From positions 575,687 to 639,686 of the forward strand of contig NZ_JRHO01000014.1 of NCBI RefSeq assembly GCF_000765475.1: 64,000 nucleotides of DNA, given 5' to 3'. Of this stretch, positions 26,985-35,859 are shown in pieces. The stretch comes from Methanococcoides methylutens. GTDB lineage: Archaea; Halobacteriota; Methanosarcinia; Methanosarcinales; Methanosarcinaceae. How positions within the stretch are numbered: position 1 is the stretch's first letter; every line of letters begins with the position of its first letter. The notes under the pieces were generated by a model. The model ran no database searches. It was given only the letters and a program-made list of their open reading frames with translations, and had not been told where the DNA came from. Made by a program: the position numbers and the translations under genes.

Positions 26985-27491
26985 TTAATTTAACAGATCG
27001 ATAGCACCCATTCCTGCAAGGGTCACCAATGTTACTACAATACCTGAGATCATAACACCTGCTGCTATCGCCATCATTGCATGCCTGAACTTAATGCCAA
27101 ACACAAAAGCAGCTGCACAGCCAGTCCATGCACCTGTAACTGGCAATGGAACTGCCACGAACAGAGTAAGTGCGAGTGTGCCATAACGTTCCATATTCCG
27201 AGAATGTTTTTGACGGGTCCTTGTAAAAAGCCAGTTGAAGAAAGAGTCACCTATCCGGAACTTTCTGAGAAAAGAAGACACGGGATCCAAAAAAAGCAAA
27301 AGAGGGATCACAGGTAGCATATTTCCCACAATTGCAAGCAAATAGGCATCTATTGGATCAATTCCATAGACCCCGATAGCAATAGGGATCGCACCACGAA
27401 GCTCTGAGATCGGCAATGCACTGAGAACTACCGTTGCCAGCCACGAGGGAACACTTGCGAGTGCATCCAGCAATTGCTCTTCGAAAGGCAT
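26985..27491 (-). CDS. Small membrane protein, putative small multidrug export family (COG2426)
   Basis: A 168-residue membrane protein with four to five hydrophobic spans. The features typical of this family are LPISELRGAIPIAIGVYGI near residue 25, IVGNMLPVIPLL, and a C-terminal glycine-rich span (IAAGVMISGIVVTLVTLAGM). The export role is only a family name; substrates are unknown. It starts 8 bases after the rfcS stop and is probably cotranscribed with it. Confidence 0.8.
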   Translation of the reverse strand: MPFEEQLLDALASVPSWLATVVLSALPISELRGAIPIAIGVYGIDPIDAYLLAIVGNMLPVIPLLLFLDPVSSFLRKFRIGDSFFNWLFTRTRQKHSRNMERYGTLALTLFVAVPLPVTGAWTGCAAAFVFGIKFRHAMMAIAAGVMISGIVVTLVTLAGMGAIDLLN

Positions 27492-27498
27492 TACCTTA

Positions 27499-28470
27499 TT
27501 ACTCCTTTGTCAAAGCAAAATGTGCCAGCAAAGCATCAAGCTGTATTCTTTCGTTGGCACCTTCAGTAAGCCTGAAATCAACTTCTCCGATCATATCCAT
27601 AAGATCAACCATACGCTGACCGGATACTTCCATATCAAAGATAGCGCGATATATCTGCCCGACGACATCTTCTCCTGAAAGACCTTTTTCCAGCATCAAA
27701 ACATCAAGTTTTTTGCGTGCCAGTACAAAATTACCGGATAGTGCAGTCTTGAGCAGTTCCATGATCTCTTCCGGATGAGCTGTTGCAGTTATCCTGTATA
27801 TAGCATCCTTGTGGATCGTCTTATCAAAAAGAGCTGCTGCCTGAAGAGCATTTATTGCTTTTCTCATGTCACCCTGAGCAACATACTTCAATGCATCCAT
27901 ACCATCTTCAGCAATTGAGAGACCTTCCTTTTCTGCAATATGCCTGCACCTTTCAGCTACAGAATCTTCAGTAAGGTGACGGAATCGGTAAACAGCACAT
28001 CTTGACTGGATAGGTTCGATTATCTTTGAAGAATAATTGCAGGACAGGATAAAACGACAGTTACTGGTATAGCGCTCCATCGTACGACGCAGTGCAGACT
28101 GTGCATCAGATGTTAAAGCATCTGCTTCATCAAGGAAAATGATCTTGAAGTCGGCACCACCAATCGGAGAGGTCTTCGCGAAGTTCTTTATCTTCGTCCT
28201 TACGACATCGATACCGCGCTCATCTGAAGCATTGAGTTCCGTGAAGTTCTCACGCCAGCCATCTCCGAACAGTTCCCTTGCAATGGACACAGCCGTTGCG
28301 GTCTTTCCAACCCCGGGAGGACCTGAGAACAACAGGTGAGGAAGATTACCGCTCTTTACATATGATATCAGCCTTTCCGTAGTTTCCTTTTGACCCACAA
28401 TGTCTTCAAGCTTAAAAGGCCTGTATTTCTCGATCCATATCTCTTCTTTTATTTCGAACCCTCCAGTCAT
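27499..28470 (-). CDS. rfcS: Replication factor C small subunit
   Basis: AAA+ subunit of the clamp loader that places PCNA on DNA (323 residues). Walker A FSGPPGVGKT near residue 48, Walker B LDEADAL near residue 111, sensor 1 SCNYSSKIIEPIQSRC containing the SRC arginine finger, and the C-terminal collar helices are all present. Length and order are those of archaeal RfcS. The large subunit gene is not in the window. Confidence 0.95.
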   Translation of the reverse strand: MTGGFEIKEEIWIEKYRPFKLEDIVGQKETTERLISYVKSGNLPHLLFSGPPGVGKTATAVSIARELFGDGWRENFTELNASDERGIDVVRTKIKNFAKTSPIGGADFKIIFLDEADALTSDAQSALRRTMERYTSNCRFILSCNYSSKIIEPIQSRCAVYRFRHLTEDSVAERCRHIAEKEGLSIAEDGMDALKYVAQGDMRKAINALQAAALFDKTIHKDAIYRITATAHPEEIMELLKTALSGNFVLARKKLDVLMLEKGLSGEDVVGQIYRAIFDMEVSGQRMVDLMDMIGEVDFRLTEGANERIQLDALLAHFALTKE

Positions 28471-28619
28471 AACTGATAATCTATGATATCGATGCAGGAA
28501 GAATAAGGTTGATGTTACTTTTTAATCTTTCGTGACGTGACAGGAAAAAGAAAATAGAATATAAGGACCATGCTTCCCGAATACATGACCCTTAACGATG
28601 AGAACGGAATGAACCGTAC

Positions 28620-28952
28620 TCACTTATATACATAGTTGTAAGCGATCTTGCCGATAACCGGAACCTTGACCTTTGAACCTCTCCAGGCAATGAACATGAG
28701 AGAAAGCCAGACGAAGAGGGAAAAGAATCCTCCGAAATCAGCAAGCAGCCAACCGACGTATGGGATCCATGCGACCAGGAAGACGGTTGCTGTCAGGATC
28801 ATAAAGACCATTGCTGACTGGATCGCGTGGAAACGGACAAACTTGTTCTCCTTCTCAATGAAGAGGAAAAGCACACCAGTCATCCAGAATCCCAGATAGC
28901 ACAGTATACCTACAATGTTCTCATTAAGTCCGATGGAAGTCTTGTATGTCAT
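28620..28952 (-). CDS. DUF4870-type small membrane protein, end of Rnf operon
   Basis: A 110-residue protein with three to four spans: LCYLGFWMTGVLFLFI, AMVFMILTATVFLVAWI and a third in FFSLFVWLSLMFIAW; FVRFHAIQSA is the motif of the DUF4870/Tic20-like family. It is 16 bases downstream of rnfB with a GGAG site, so it is the last gene of the Rnf operon. Methanosarcina acetivorans has a similar small membrane gene (MA0665) in the same place. A role in Rnf assembly is possible but unproven. Confidence 0.85.
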   Translation of the reverse strand: MTYKTSIGLNENIVGILCYLGFWMTGVLFLFIEKENKFVRFHAIQSAMVFMILTATVFLVAWIPYVGWLLADFGGFFSLFVWLSLMFIAWRGSKVKVPVIGKIAYNYVYK

Positions 28953-28968
28953 ATAATCACTCCACTCC

Positions 28969-29766
28969 TTATCTCATTTCAATACATTTTTGCGGGCATT
29001 TCTCAACACAGATGCCGCAGGCTGTACATTTGTCCTGATCGATCTCTGCAAGGAACTTCGTTACTGTAATAGCATCTTCCGGACAGTTCTTTTCGCAGAT
29101 CTTACAGCCGATACATCCAACTTCACAGACTGCCTTTACAGTCTTACCTTTGTCATGTGAATTACACTCCACGTGGACCTTCTCGGAATCCTTTGCAAAC
29201 ATGAGCACATCGTTAGGGCATGCCTCGATACAAAGACCACAGCTCTTACAGAGGTTCTTGTTCACAATAGGAAGACGGTCCTCGCCGATCGTAATAGCAT
29301 CGAATGGGCATGAACGCACACATGTTCCGCGACCCATACATCCGTAATTACAGCCCTTCTCACCGTCAGAAAGCATGATCACAGCAGTACAATCCTGGAT
29401 ACCTACGTAATCGAACCTGTCAACGCATTTGCTACCACCATTACACCTGAGGAATGGGTACTCCTTCTCTGCTTCTGAAACATCCTGACCGAGAATTCCA
29501 CCGATCTCCCTTGCAGTCTCAAAACCACCCACAGGACAGCCATCAAGAGGAGCATTCTCCTCCACGACACGCTCTGCAAAGTCTGCACATCCTGCAAACC
29601 CGCAGGCACCACAATTAGCACCTGGAAGGACCTCTACGACCTCTTCAACAAGAGGATTGGTTTCTACCTTGAACAGCCTTGAAGCTGCGATCAGCATGAT
29701 ACCGATCACAAGACCAAGACCACCGAGGGTTGCCATTGCCTGGATAAGTAAAGTAGTGAGGCTCAT
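28969..29766 (-). CDS. rnfB: Rnf complex subunit RnfB
   Basis: Iron-sulfur entry subunit that takes electrons from ferredoxin (265 residues). It has an N-terminal membrane anchor, the four-cysteine domain CGACGFAGCADFA with a downstream GCPVGG, and then ferredoxin motifs: CMGRGTCVRSCP, CKSCGLCIEACP, CIGCKICEKNCP and CTACGICVEKCP. It starts in a 4-base overlap with rnfA. Confidence 0.95.
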   Translation of the reverse strand: MSLTTLLIQAMATLGGLGLVIGIMLIAASRLFKVETNPLVEEVVEVLPGANCGACGFAGCADFAERVVEENAPLDGCPVGGFETAREIGGILGQDVSEAEKEYPFLRCNGGSKCVDRFDYVGIQDCTAVIMLSDGEKGCNYGCMGRGTCVRSCPFDAITIGEDRLPIVNKNLCKSCGLCIEACPNDVLMFAKDSEKVHVECNSHDKGKTVKAVCEVGCIGCKICEKNCPEDAITVTKFLAEIDQDKCTACGICVEKCPQKCIEMR

Positions 29767-30353
29767 ATTGGGATCACTCCGAAATAGTTAACAAATGCCA
29801 TTGAGAGCATTGTTGCGATGAAGAAAGCCTGAGGGAGACCGCGAATAGAAGACGGAACACTAACAAGAGTGCTACGTTCCCTGATACCGGACATCATCAA
29901 CATGACAATAGTGTAACCAAGACCTGCTGCAACCCCGAACACAACACTCTGTATGAAAGAGTATTCGTTCAATACATTGAGCAACACAACACCAAGAACC
30001 GCACAGTTAGTTGTGATAAGCGGGAGGTAGATACCAAGTGAACGATATAGTGAAGGAATGTTCTTCCTTACAACGAACTCCACAAGCTGTACAAGAGCTG
30101 CGATCACCACAATGAAACTGATCAAACTAAGGAACTCAAGCTTTAACGGTATCAATACGTAAGAGAATATAAGATACGACACCGTTGCCGCCATTGCCAT
30201 TACAAAAATAACAGCACCTGACATTCCTGCAGCACTCTTTGTATCCTTGGTAACACCCACGAATGAACACAGGCCAAGGAACTGGATAACCAGGAAGTTC
30301 TTTATGAACACACCATCCATGAATATCTGGAAAAGACTTGCGTCAGCTGCCAT
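29763..30353 (-). CDS. rnfA: Rnf complex subunit RnfA
   Basis: Integral membrane subunit of 196 residues with six spans, homologous to RnfE and to NqrE. The segment IQFLGLCSFVGVTKDT near the N-terminus and TTNCAVLGVVLL mid-protein contain the conserved cysteines that bind the intramembrane [2Fe-2S] cluster with RnfE. ATG 30353 is preferred to GTG 30362 because GAGGTG lies 7 bases before it. Confidence 0.93.
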   Translation of the reverse strand: MAADASLFQIFMDGVFIKNFLVIQFLGLCSFVGVTKDTKSAAGMSGAVIFVMAMAATVSYLIFSYVLIPLKLEFLSLISFIVVIAALVQLVEFVVRKNIPSLYRSLGIYLPLITTNCAVLGVVLLNVLNEYSFIQSVVFGVAAGLGYTIVMLMMSGIRERSTLVSVPSSIRGLPQAFFIATMLSMAFVNYFGVIPI

Positions 30354-30354
30354 T

Positions 30355-30966
30355 TTAGCCACCTCTTGCGAGCTTTTTTGCTCTTCTATAATTGACTATT
30401 GCCATCAAAACACCTATTGTAAGGAAAGCTCCTGGTGAAAGGATCATGTAAGTGATAGGGTTAATTGGGATCTGGATGACTTCCAGACCAAAGATCACTA
30501 TCTGACCGGTTCCGAGAAGTTCCCTGATACCTCCGATGAGCACAAGGACAAGAAGGAAACCAGTTGATATTCCCAGTGCATCAATGAACGAATAGAACAT
30601 GTTGTTCTTATTAGCATATGCCTCCGCACGCCCGATGATGATACAGTTGACAACAATAAGGGGAATAAAAACACCCAGTGCCGCATACATCGGTGGGAAA
30701 TAAGCCTTCATTACCATCTCTACGATCGAAACGAACGTTGCTATTATCAAAATAAATATTGGTAACCTCACAGAAGCAGGGATCTGCTTCCTCAGGCCGG
30801 AGACCAGCAGGTTGGAACAGATCAGTACGAAAGCCGTTCCGGCTGACATACCAATTGCATTTTCAATAGACGTGGTAACCGCCAATGTAGGACAAAGACC
30901 CAATACCAAAGCAAATATAGGGTTATCTTTTGTAATTCCACGAATAAATTCACTTAAAGCATTCAT
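30355..30966 (-). CDS. rnfE: Rnf complex subunit RnfE
   Basis: Integral membrane subunit of 203 residues, paralogue of RnfA. ALVLGLCPTLAVTTSIENA near residue 17 and IPLIVVNCIIIGRAEAYA contain the cysteines of the membrane cluster. About six spans. The start is one of two adjacent ATGs; the second (30966) has better spacing from AGGTG. Confidence 0.93.
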   Translation of the reverse strand: MNALSEFIRGITKDNPIFALVLGLCPTLAVTTSIENAIGMSAGTAFVLICSNLLVSGLRKQIPASVRLPIFILIIATFVSIVEMVMKAYFPPMYAALGVFIPLIVVNCIIIGRAEAYANKNNMFYSFIDALGISTGFLLVLVLIGGIRELLGTGQIVIFGLEVIQIPINPITYMILSPGAFLTIGVLMAIVNYRRAKKLARGG

Positions 30967-30977
30967 CATATCACCTA

Positions 30978-31550
30978 TTAAGCCTCTGCTCCCTGTATAA
31001 CTTCAACCTGGGCATTCAGGGCATCTACTACTGCCTGAGATGATATCGTGGCACCGGTAATTGAATCAATTGCACCACCAGACTTTGACAAACTCAGGTC
31101 TGCTACTTTTACGTTTTTGAACTGATCCTTAAAAGCGGGTTCAGTTATCTTTGAACCTAATCCAGGAGTTTCTGTGTGGGACATGACACTCATACCACTC
31201 ATCTCATTGAATGAAGCATCAACACCACCGGCAATTTCCAATAGACCTTGTGCACCGGGATGTTGTCTGAAGAAAGCATACCCGATAAGATTTCCGGAAC
31301 CGTCTTTAGCACGATAGTAAAGTATTTCCCGGTCGCCCTCATCATTAATGATCTCATCACCGTATACTGCCTCAAATTCTGCTGCCTGGGGCATTAGCTC
31401 AGCAAGTGTTGCAGTCCTTGCTTCTTCATAGTTCTTCTTTAATTGTTCACTTGTAGGCACATATGTTACAGCCAGAAGTGCTGAAGCGATCACAGAGATC
31501 AGAACCAGCTTACCTATGATAACTACTACATCCTTGTTTGAATCAGTCAT
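30978..31550 (-). CDS. rnfG: Rnf complex subunit RnfG
   Basis: Extracytoplasmic flavoprotein subunit of 190 residues with one N-terminal membrane anchor (KLVLISVIASALLAVTYV). The FMN-binding domain carries SITGATISS, with Thr168 as the expected site of covalent FMN attachment. ApbE, encoded divergently at 35860, is the likely flavin transferase. Overlaps rnfD by 8 bases. Confidence 0.94.
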   Translation of the reverse strand: MTDSNKDVVVIIGKLVLISVIASALLAVTYVPTSEQLKKNYEEARTATLAELMPQAAEFEAVYGDEIINDEGDREILYYRAKDGSGNLIGYAFFRQHPGAQGLLEIAGGVDASFNEMSGMSVMSHTETPGLGSKITEPAFKDQFKNVKVADLSLSKSGGAIDSITGATISSQAVVDALNAQVEVIQGAEA

Positions 31551-32472
31551 CTAATAACACCTCCAGACGGTCCTTGAAAGGAACCTTTGAAAGAATACTC
31601 TTGTACTTGCGCTGCAAGAAAGTCTCAGAACCATAAGATCCCGGAAGTGTGTTGTTATCGATCAATGCTGAAACACAATTTGCAAGGAACAGACCATAGA
31701 AGGTCGCATCGACATAATTTGCAAAGTGACCATATATTACTACCAGAACACCACAAACGACCCCATAGATCACACGCCCGTTCTTTGTAACAGGTGAACT
31801 TGAAGTGTCCGTTGCCAGGAACAATACCCCAAACAGAACAACACCAAGAACAACGTATGACAAACTGTCACCCAGAAGAACTGCGAGCAATACAGTGGTC
31901 ACGAAGAAAGAAACTGGAATCCTCCATTCAACATAACGAAGTAATATTAGTATGCCACCTGCAAGCAACAATGCAAGCGGAGATACACCTGCCATTACAC
32001 CTGCACCATGCTCAAGTACAAGATCTGATAAAGCCGTTGTCTGCGGATAAGATGCAGGGTTCATTAGTGACCACCATGCAAGGCTCAGGAATACCCATGC
32101 AGCGAGTACAGGGTTGAACACATATGATCCGATACCACCAAACGCATGCTTGCCTATTCCGACCGCAAAGACAGAACCTATCATCGGGATCCACAATGGA
32201 ACTTCCGGCGGTACCACCATGGCGATCATTAGACCAATAAGAATGGCATGCCCATCTGCAATCGTTATCTTCTGGCCAAATGCTTTCTGTATTGCAACCT
32301 CTGTCACAACTGCTGCCAGAATACCTGCAATGACCAATCCTATTGCAGGAAGGCCAAATAGATATACAGATAGCAGGACAACAGGTACAAGAGCAATTAT
32401 CTTGGCCCACATTATCTTATTAAAAGTAATATCCTCTTTTTTATGAGGAGGAGCTGAAATCGTAAATGTCAT
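31543..32472 (-). CDS. rnfD: Rnf complex subunit RnfD
   Basis: Integral membrane flavoprotein subunit (309 residues) related to NqrB. Many hydrophobic spans, with the conserved FGGIGSYVFNPVLAAWVF and the loop TDTSSSPVTKNGRVIYG typical of this family. ATG 32472 is chosen because GGAGG lies 8 bases upstream at the end of rnfC; the longer start at 32496 overlaps that site. Confidence 0.93.
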   Translation of the reverse strand: MTFTISAPPHKKEDITFNKIMWAKIIALVPVVLLSVYLFGLPAIGLVIAGILAAVVTEVAIQKAFGQKITIADGHAILIGLMIAMVVPPEVPLWIPMIGSVFAVGIGKHAFGGIGSYVFNPVLAAWVFLSLAWWSLMNPASYPQTTALSDLVLEHGAGVMAGVSPLALLLAGGILILLRYVEWRIPVSFFVTTVLLAVLLGDSLSYVVLGVVLFGVLFLATDTSSSPVTKNGRVIYGVVCGVLVVIYGHFANYVDATFYGLFLANCVSALIDNNTLPGSYGSETFLQRKYKSILSKVPFKDRLEVLLDD

Positions 32473-32473
32473 C

Positions 32474-33832
32474 TTATTCGCCTCCACCGCAGCCACATCC
32501 TAACTTAAGGTTAGTAGATGATTCTTTTGGAGCAAAGTCTTCATACGCCTTTTCGATAGAATTCTTTGCATATTTTATAAGCTGAAGAACATGTATCTTT
32601 GAAGGGCATACGGCTGCACATCTGCCACATTCAACACAATTCATAATATGCATCTGACGACATTCATCAAAACGTCCCTGGTCAGATAGTGCTGCGATCC
32701 TGCTAGGTACGAGGTTTACAGGACATACATCAACACATCTTGCGCAGTGAGTACAATCGACGAATTCACCCCTCACAACATCATCTGCTGACTGGACGAA
32801 TATGGATGTCGTTGTCTTGCTAACAGGCACTTCATCAGTATACTGTGCTACACCTGTGATCGAACCATTTGCGATCAGTTTACCAGGTTCACCGACATAG
32901 CCACCACATGCATCAATTACATCTTTGAAAGTAGTTCCGATCCTTACAAGGATCTTCTGTGGATTCTTCACCTTTCCGGAAACTGAAACCACGGTTTCGA
33001 TATATGGTTTTCCGGTATTCACTGCATCATAAAGTGCTTTTGCAGATTTCACACTGCATATAGCAATACCGACATCAGTAGGATCACAGCCAAAAGAAAC
33101 TTTTCTACCCGTTACATTATAAGTAAAAAGATCAAGGATCTTCTTTCCATATATGTGGTCCTGTGATGCGACCACAATATCCGAAGACATCTCTTTAAAG
33201 TAATATTTGATCTTCCTCTTGCCGATCAGCGGAGCAACAGTAATGTTCTTTCCATCGAAGTTCAATCCGTTAAAAGCACTGATGGATTCAAGATCATCAT
33301 TCCTGAGGACGATAGCACCTTTTGAAGCTCCTGCAGCCTTCATCAGCAATTTCAATGCATCAAGCATCTGTGATGAATACTGAGAAGGAGTATCGTAGTG
33401 CCCGCCGATCCATTCTGAAGACGTAGCATTTACCAGGACGAGATCTATCTTCTTACCTTCAGGTTTCAGGACCATATGTGTCGGGCATCCATAATGCTCA
33501 ACAATACCAGCATCCTTTATCAGATCTGCAAGTTCAGAAGCCTGAACATCCTTTGACTTAAGATCAGCACACTCTGCTTCTTCAGATGGCTGGATCACAA
33601 CACTGTTCACCTTGTTACCGTTGGGGTGGGGAGCTTCCTCGATGGAAATAACTTCCCCGGATACACTTGAATGAACAGATGCGGAATTATATGCTCCGCA
33701 TTCACCTATCTTCTGCCCTTCACACACCATATCCCCTTTCTTCACAAGTGGTTCACATGCTGTACCATCATGCTGCTTTAAAGGAATAATGACCTTCTCA
33801 GGCATATTTTTCATAATATTGACCTTTGTCAC
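32474..33832 (-). CDS. rnfC: Rnf complex subunit RnfC
   Basis: Peripheral subunit with two [4Fe-4S] clusters, CTHCARCVDVCP and CVECGRCAAVCP, near the C-terminus, preceded by a SLBB domain and the N-terminal barrel (MPEKVIIPLKQHDGTACEP). In bacteria RnfC binds NAD; in methanogens with MmcA that function is not needed, and the Gly-rich nucleotide loop is not evident. Start: GTG 33832 lies 9 bases after AAGGAG; ATG 33814 is an alternative. The C-terminus ends in GCGCGGGE. Confidence 0.92.
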   Translation of the reverse strand: MTKVNIMKNMPEKVIIPLKQHDGTACEPLVKKGDMVCEGQKIGECGAYNSASVHSSVSGEVISIEEAPHPNGNKVNSVVIQPSEEAECADLKSKDVQASELADLIKDAGIVEHYGCPTHMVLKPEGKKIDLVLVNATSSEWIGGHYDTPSQYSSQMLDALKLLMKAAGASKGAIVLRNDDLESISAFNGLNFDGKNITVAPLIGKRKIKYYFKEMSSDIVVASQDHIYGKKILDLFTYNVTGRKVSFGCDPTDVGIAICSVKSAKALYDAVNTGKPYIETVVSVSGKVKNPQKILVRIGTTFKDVIDACGGYVGEPGKLIANGSITGVAQYTDEVPVSKTTTSIFVQSADDVVRGEFVDCTHCARCVDVCPVNLVPSRIAALSDQGRFDECRQMHIMNCVECGRCAAVCPSKIHVLQLIKYAKNSIEKAYEDFAPKESSTNLKLGCGCGGGE

Positions 33833-33845
33833 AAACACCAACTCC

Positions 33846-35321
33846 TTAGAACGCAGGCTCCCTTTCAACTTCAGGAGGTTTTGCCCCTGGTATGGTCGCA
33901 TCGATCGTCTTTAATGTGAAATCTGTTGGAGGATCCGTCTGTGCAGGATCGGAATCATAGCCAATCAGCTCCCAGTCAATTGCTGTAGCAGTTGAACCAT
34001 GGCAATCAGCACATTCTAATGGATCTGCCATTCCTACCTCTGAGCCTGCGATGTTGTGGCTCAACCTGTAATGAAGATCAACGGTCCTGAGCACAGCATA
34101 CGGATAATCAGCTTCACCATCAGCATCACCGTCATAGCCCCTCATCTCATCGACTGTCACCATACCATCCCGGTCTGCATCAGCAGCTTCCACATATGCT
34201 ACAGCTATCGGGTCACCAATCTCCTTGCTTGTGTCAGGTGACTCTGCAACCTCAGGGTTCACACCCTCATCCCACCAGATACCGGTTACGATATTGAAAG
34301 GTGCAAGTTTCACATCAGCATCATCCTTCCCATCAGGAATGTTCAGTTCATCCTCACCGAAGCCATTGGACCATGCAAGCACAGGAATTATTGTTTCCGT
34401 CTTGAAGGAATCAACACGTTCACCGTTCGACCAGTCAAATGACTCAAGTGTCGTTCCACCTGGAAGTTCTCCTCCCGGAAGTGCAGGAATATGACAGGAC
34501 TCGCACTCTACGGTCTCAAGGTGAGCATCAGCGATAGGTCCGTGTGAGATGCCTGCATGACAATCTGCATCATCACAGCTGCGAGTCTCAGCTTCCAATT
34601 CATGAATATTTTCAACATCCGCCTTTACCAGAAGACTTGAATGTGAGATCTCATGACATTCAGCACATTCTACCTCAGCATGTACATCAAATTCCTCATA
34701 ATCAGGTGCAGACCACATTACTGCTGTAGTAGGGATATTTGCCTCATGGCAATTCTCCGCACATGATTCTTTTGCAGGAGCACCATTGACAGTGTCGTGG
34801 AACAACAATAACAGTGGAAGTGGAGTAACAGCATTTGAGAAATAGGTGAACTTTCTGATATTATCTTTCTGCACTGCGGCATTTGCATCCACCATAGCTG
34901 CTGCATTTGCATTTTCAAAGTCTCCTTCAGCAAACTTCATAGCACGTGCATCAAAATCATACATACCATACTGCTCATGGCAGACCATGCAGTCCACATC
35001 TACGCCATACTCTTCCAATGCCCCACCGCCAGGATGATAAGCACCATAGCGTTCGACCCATTCGTCTTCGCCCTCTACCTCAATATCAAAGTTTGTCAGT
35101 GGATCCCATTCATCGATATCTCTTTGAATATGGGTGTTGGTCTCCACATGATCCGATACCGTGAAGTGACAACCTCCACAACTTGAGTCCGACCATTCTC
35201 CTTCAGTCATATAGTGATGAGCGATCGCTTCATTGCCACTATAACCCATGCTTGCGAAAACGCCTGCAAATGCGAAGATGAAAATGGCGGCTGCCAATAG
35301 TATTACCTCTAATTTTGCCAT
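33846..35321 (-). CDS. mmcA: Multiheme c-type cytochrome MmcA of the Rnf operon
   Basis: Exported electron carrier (491 residues) that in Methanosarcina acetivorans takes electrons from Rnf to methanophenazine or extracellular acceptors. A signal anchor MAKLEVILLAAAIFIFAFAG is followed by seven heme-binding motifs: CGGCH, CMVCH, CAENCH (CX3CH), CAECH, CDDADCH (CX4CH), CESCH and CADCH. An insertion with an EF-hand-like loop (DADRDGMVTVDE) lies between hemes 6 and 7. GAGGGG precedes the ATG. rnfC starts inside a ribosome-binding site that overlaps this stop codon. Confidence 0.94.
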   Translation of the reverse strand: MAKLEVILLAAAIFIFAFAGVFASMGYSGNEAIAHHYMTEGEWSDSSCGGCHFTVSDHVETNTHIQRDIDEWDPLTNFDIEVEGEDEWVERYGAYHPGGGALEEYGVDVDCMVCHEQYGMYDFDARAMKFAEGDFENANAAAMVDANAAVQKDNIRKFTYFSNAVTPLPLLLLFHDTVNGAPAKESCAENCHEANIPTTAVMWSAPDYEEFDVHAEVECAECHEISHSSLLVKADVENIHELEAETRSCDDADCHAGISHGPIADAHLETVECESCHIPALPGGELPGGTTLESFDWSNGERVDSFKTETIIPVLAWSNGFGEDELNIPDGKDDADVKLAPFNIVTGIWWDEGVNPEVAESPDTSKEIGDPIAVAYVEAADADRDGMVTVDEMRGYDGDADGEADYPYAVLRTVDLHYRLSHNIAGSEVGMADPLECADCHGSTATAIDWELIGYDSDPAQTDPPTDFTLKTIDATIPGAKPPEVEREPAF

Positions 35322-35332
35322 ATGATCCCCTC

Positions 35333-35734
35333 TTAATCCTCTGCCACGTCCTCCAATTCCTTGAGGACAACACCGATAATCGTAGTCAGATGCTGCTCTT
35401 CCAGAACAGTCATATCATCAGAAACGTATTTGTGCAGCTCAAAGCTCTTGGGGATCTCTCTTACATTAAAATCAAAGACCTTATCCAAAATGCCTTTCTT
35501 TGGCGTTATGCCTAAAAAGTTTACATCAAGACGATTTCCAACCTTGTGTGCCTTCACTTCTACCTTGTCCAATGGAGAACCGGACTTCACGTAGATCATG
35601 TGATGATCGCCACCAAAGTGTTTTTCGATCCCCTTCCAACCATATTCTTCTATGATCTGATGAATTGCAACAGCGAGATACTTGTCTTTACCAGTATTCC
35701 CACCCGATGCAACTCCTGCACTAGAATTACTCAT
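35333..35734 (-). CDS. Hypothetical protein heading the Rnf operon
   Basis: A 133-residue protein from ATG 35734, 11 bases upstream of mmcA, so very likely the first gene of the Rnf transcript. It contains LAVAIHQIIEEYGWKGIEKH, a GGDHHMIYVKSGSP loop with two adjacent histidines, and KVEVKAHKVGNRLDVNF. No signal peptide or cysteines, so it is cytoplasmic. I do not recognise the family. It could regulate or assemble the complex; this is inferred only from position. Confidence 0.65.
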   Translation of the reverse strand: MSNSSAGVASGGNTGKDKYLAVAIHQIIEEYGWKGIEKHFGGDHHMIYVKSGSPLDKVEVKAHKVGNRLDVNFLGITPKKGILDKVFDFNVREIPKSFELHKYVSDDMTVLEEQHLTTIIGVVLKELEDVAED

Positions 35735-35859
35735 ACAAACACATCCTATCATGAATAATAATTAACATCTGTCGATTAATATAATTGCCAGAATCATTGA
35801 TTGCGAATATTTATAGGTTTCGAAATAAGCTTAATATTAAGCATATCTATCCCTACAGC

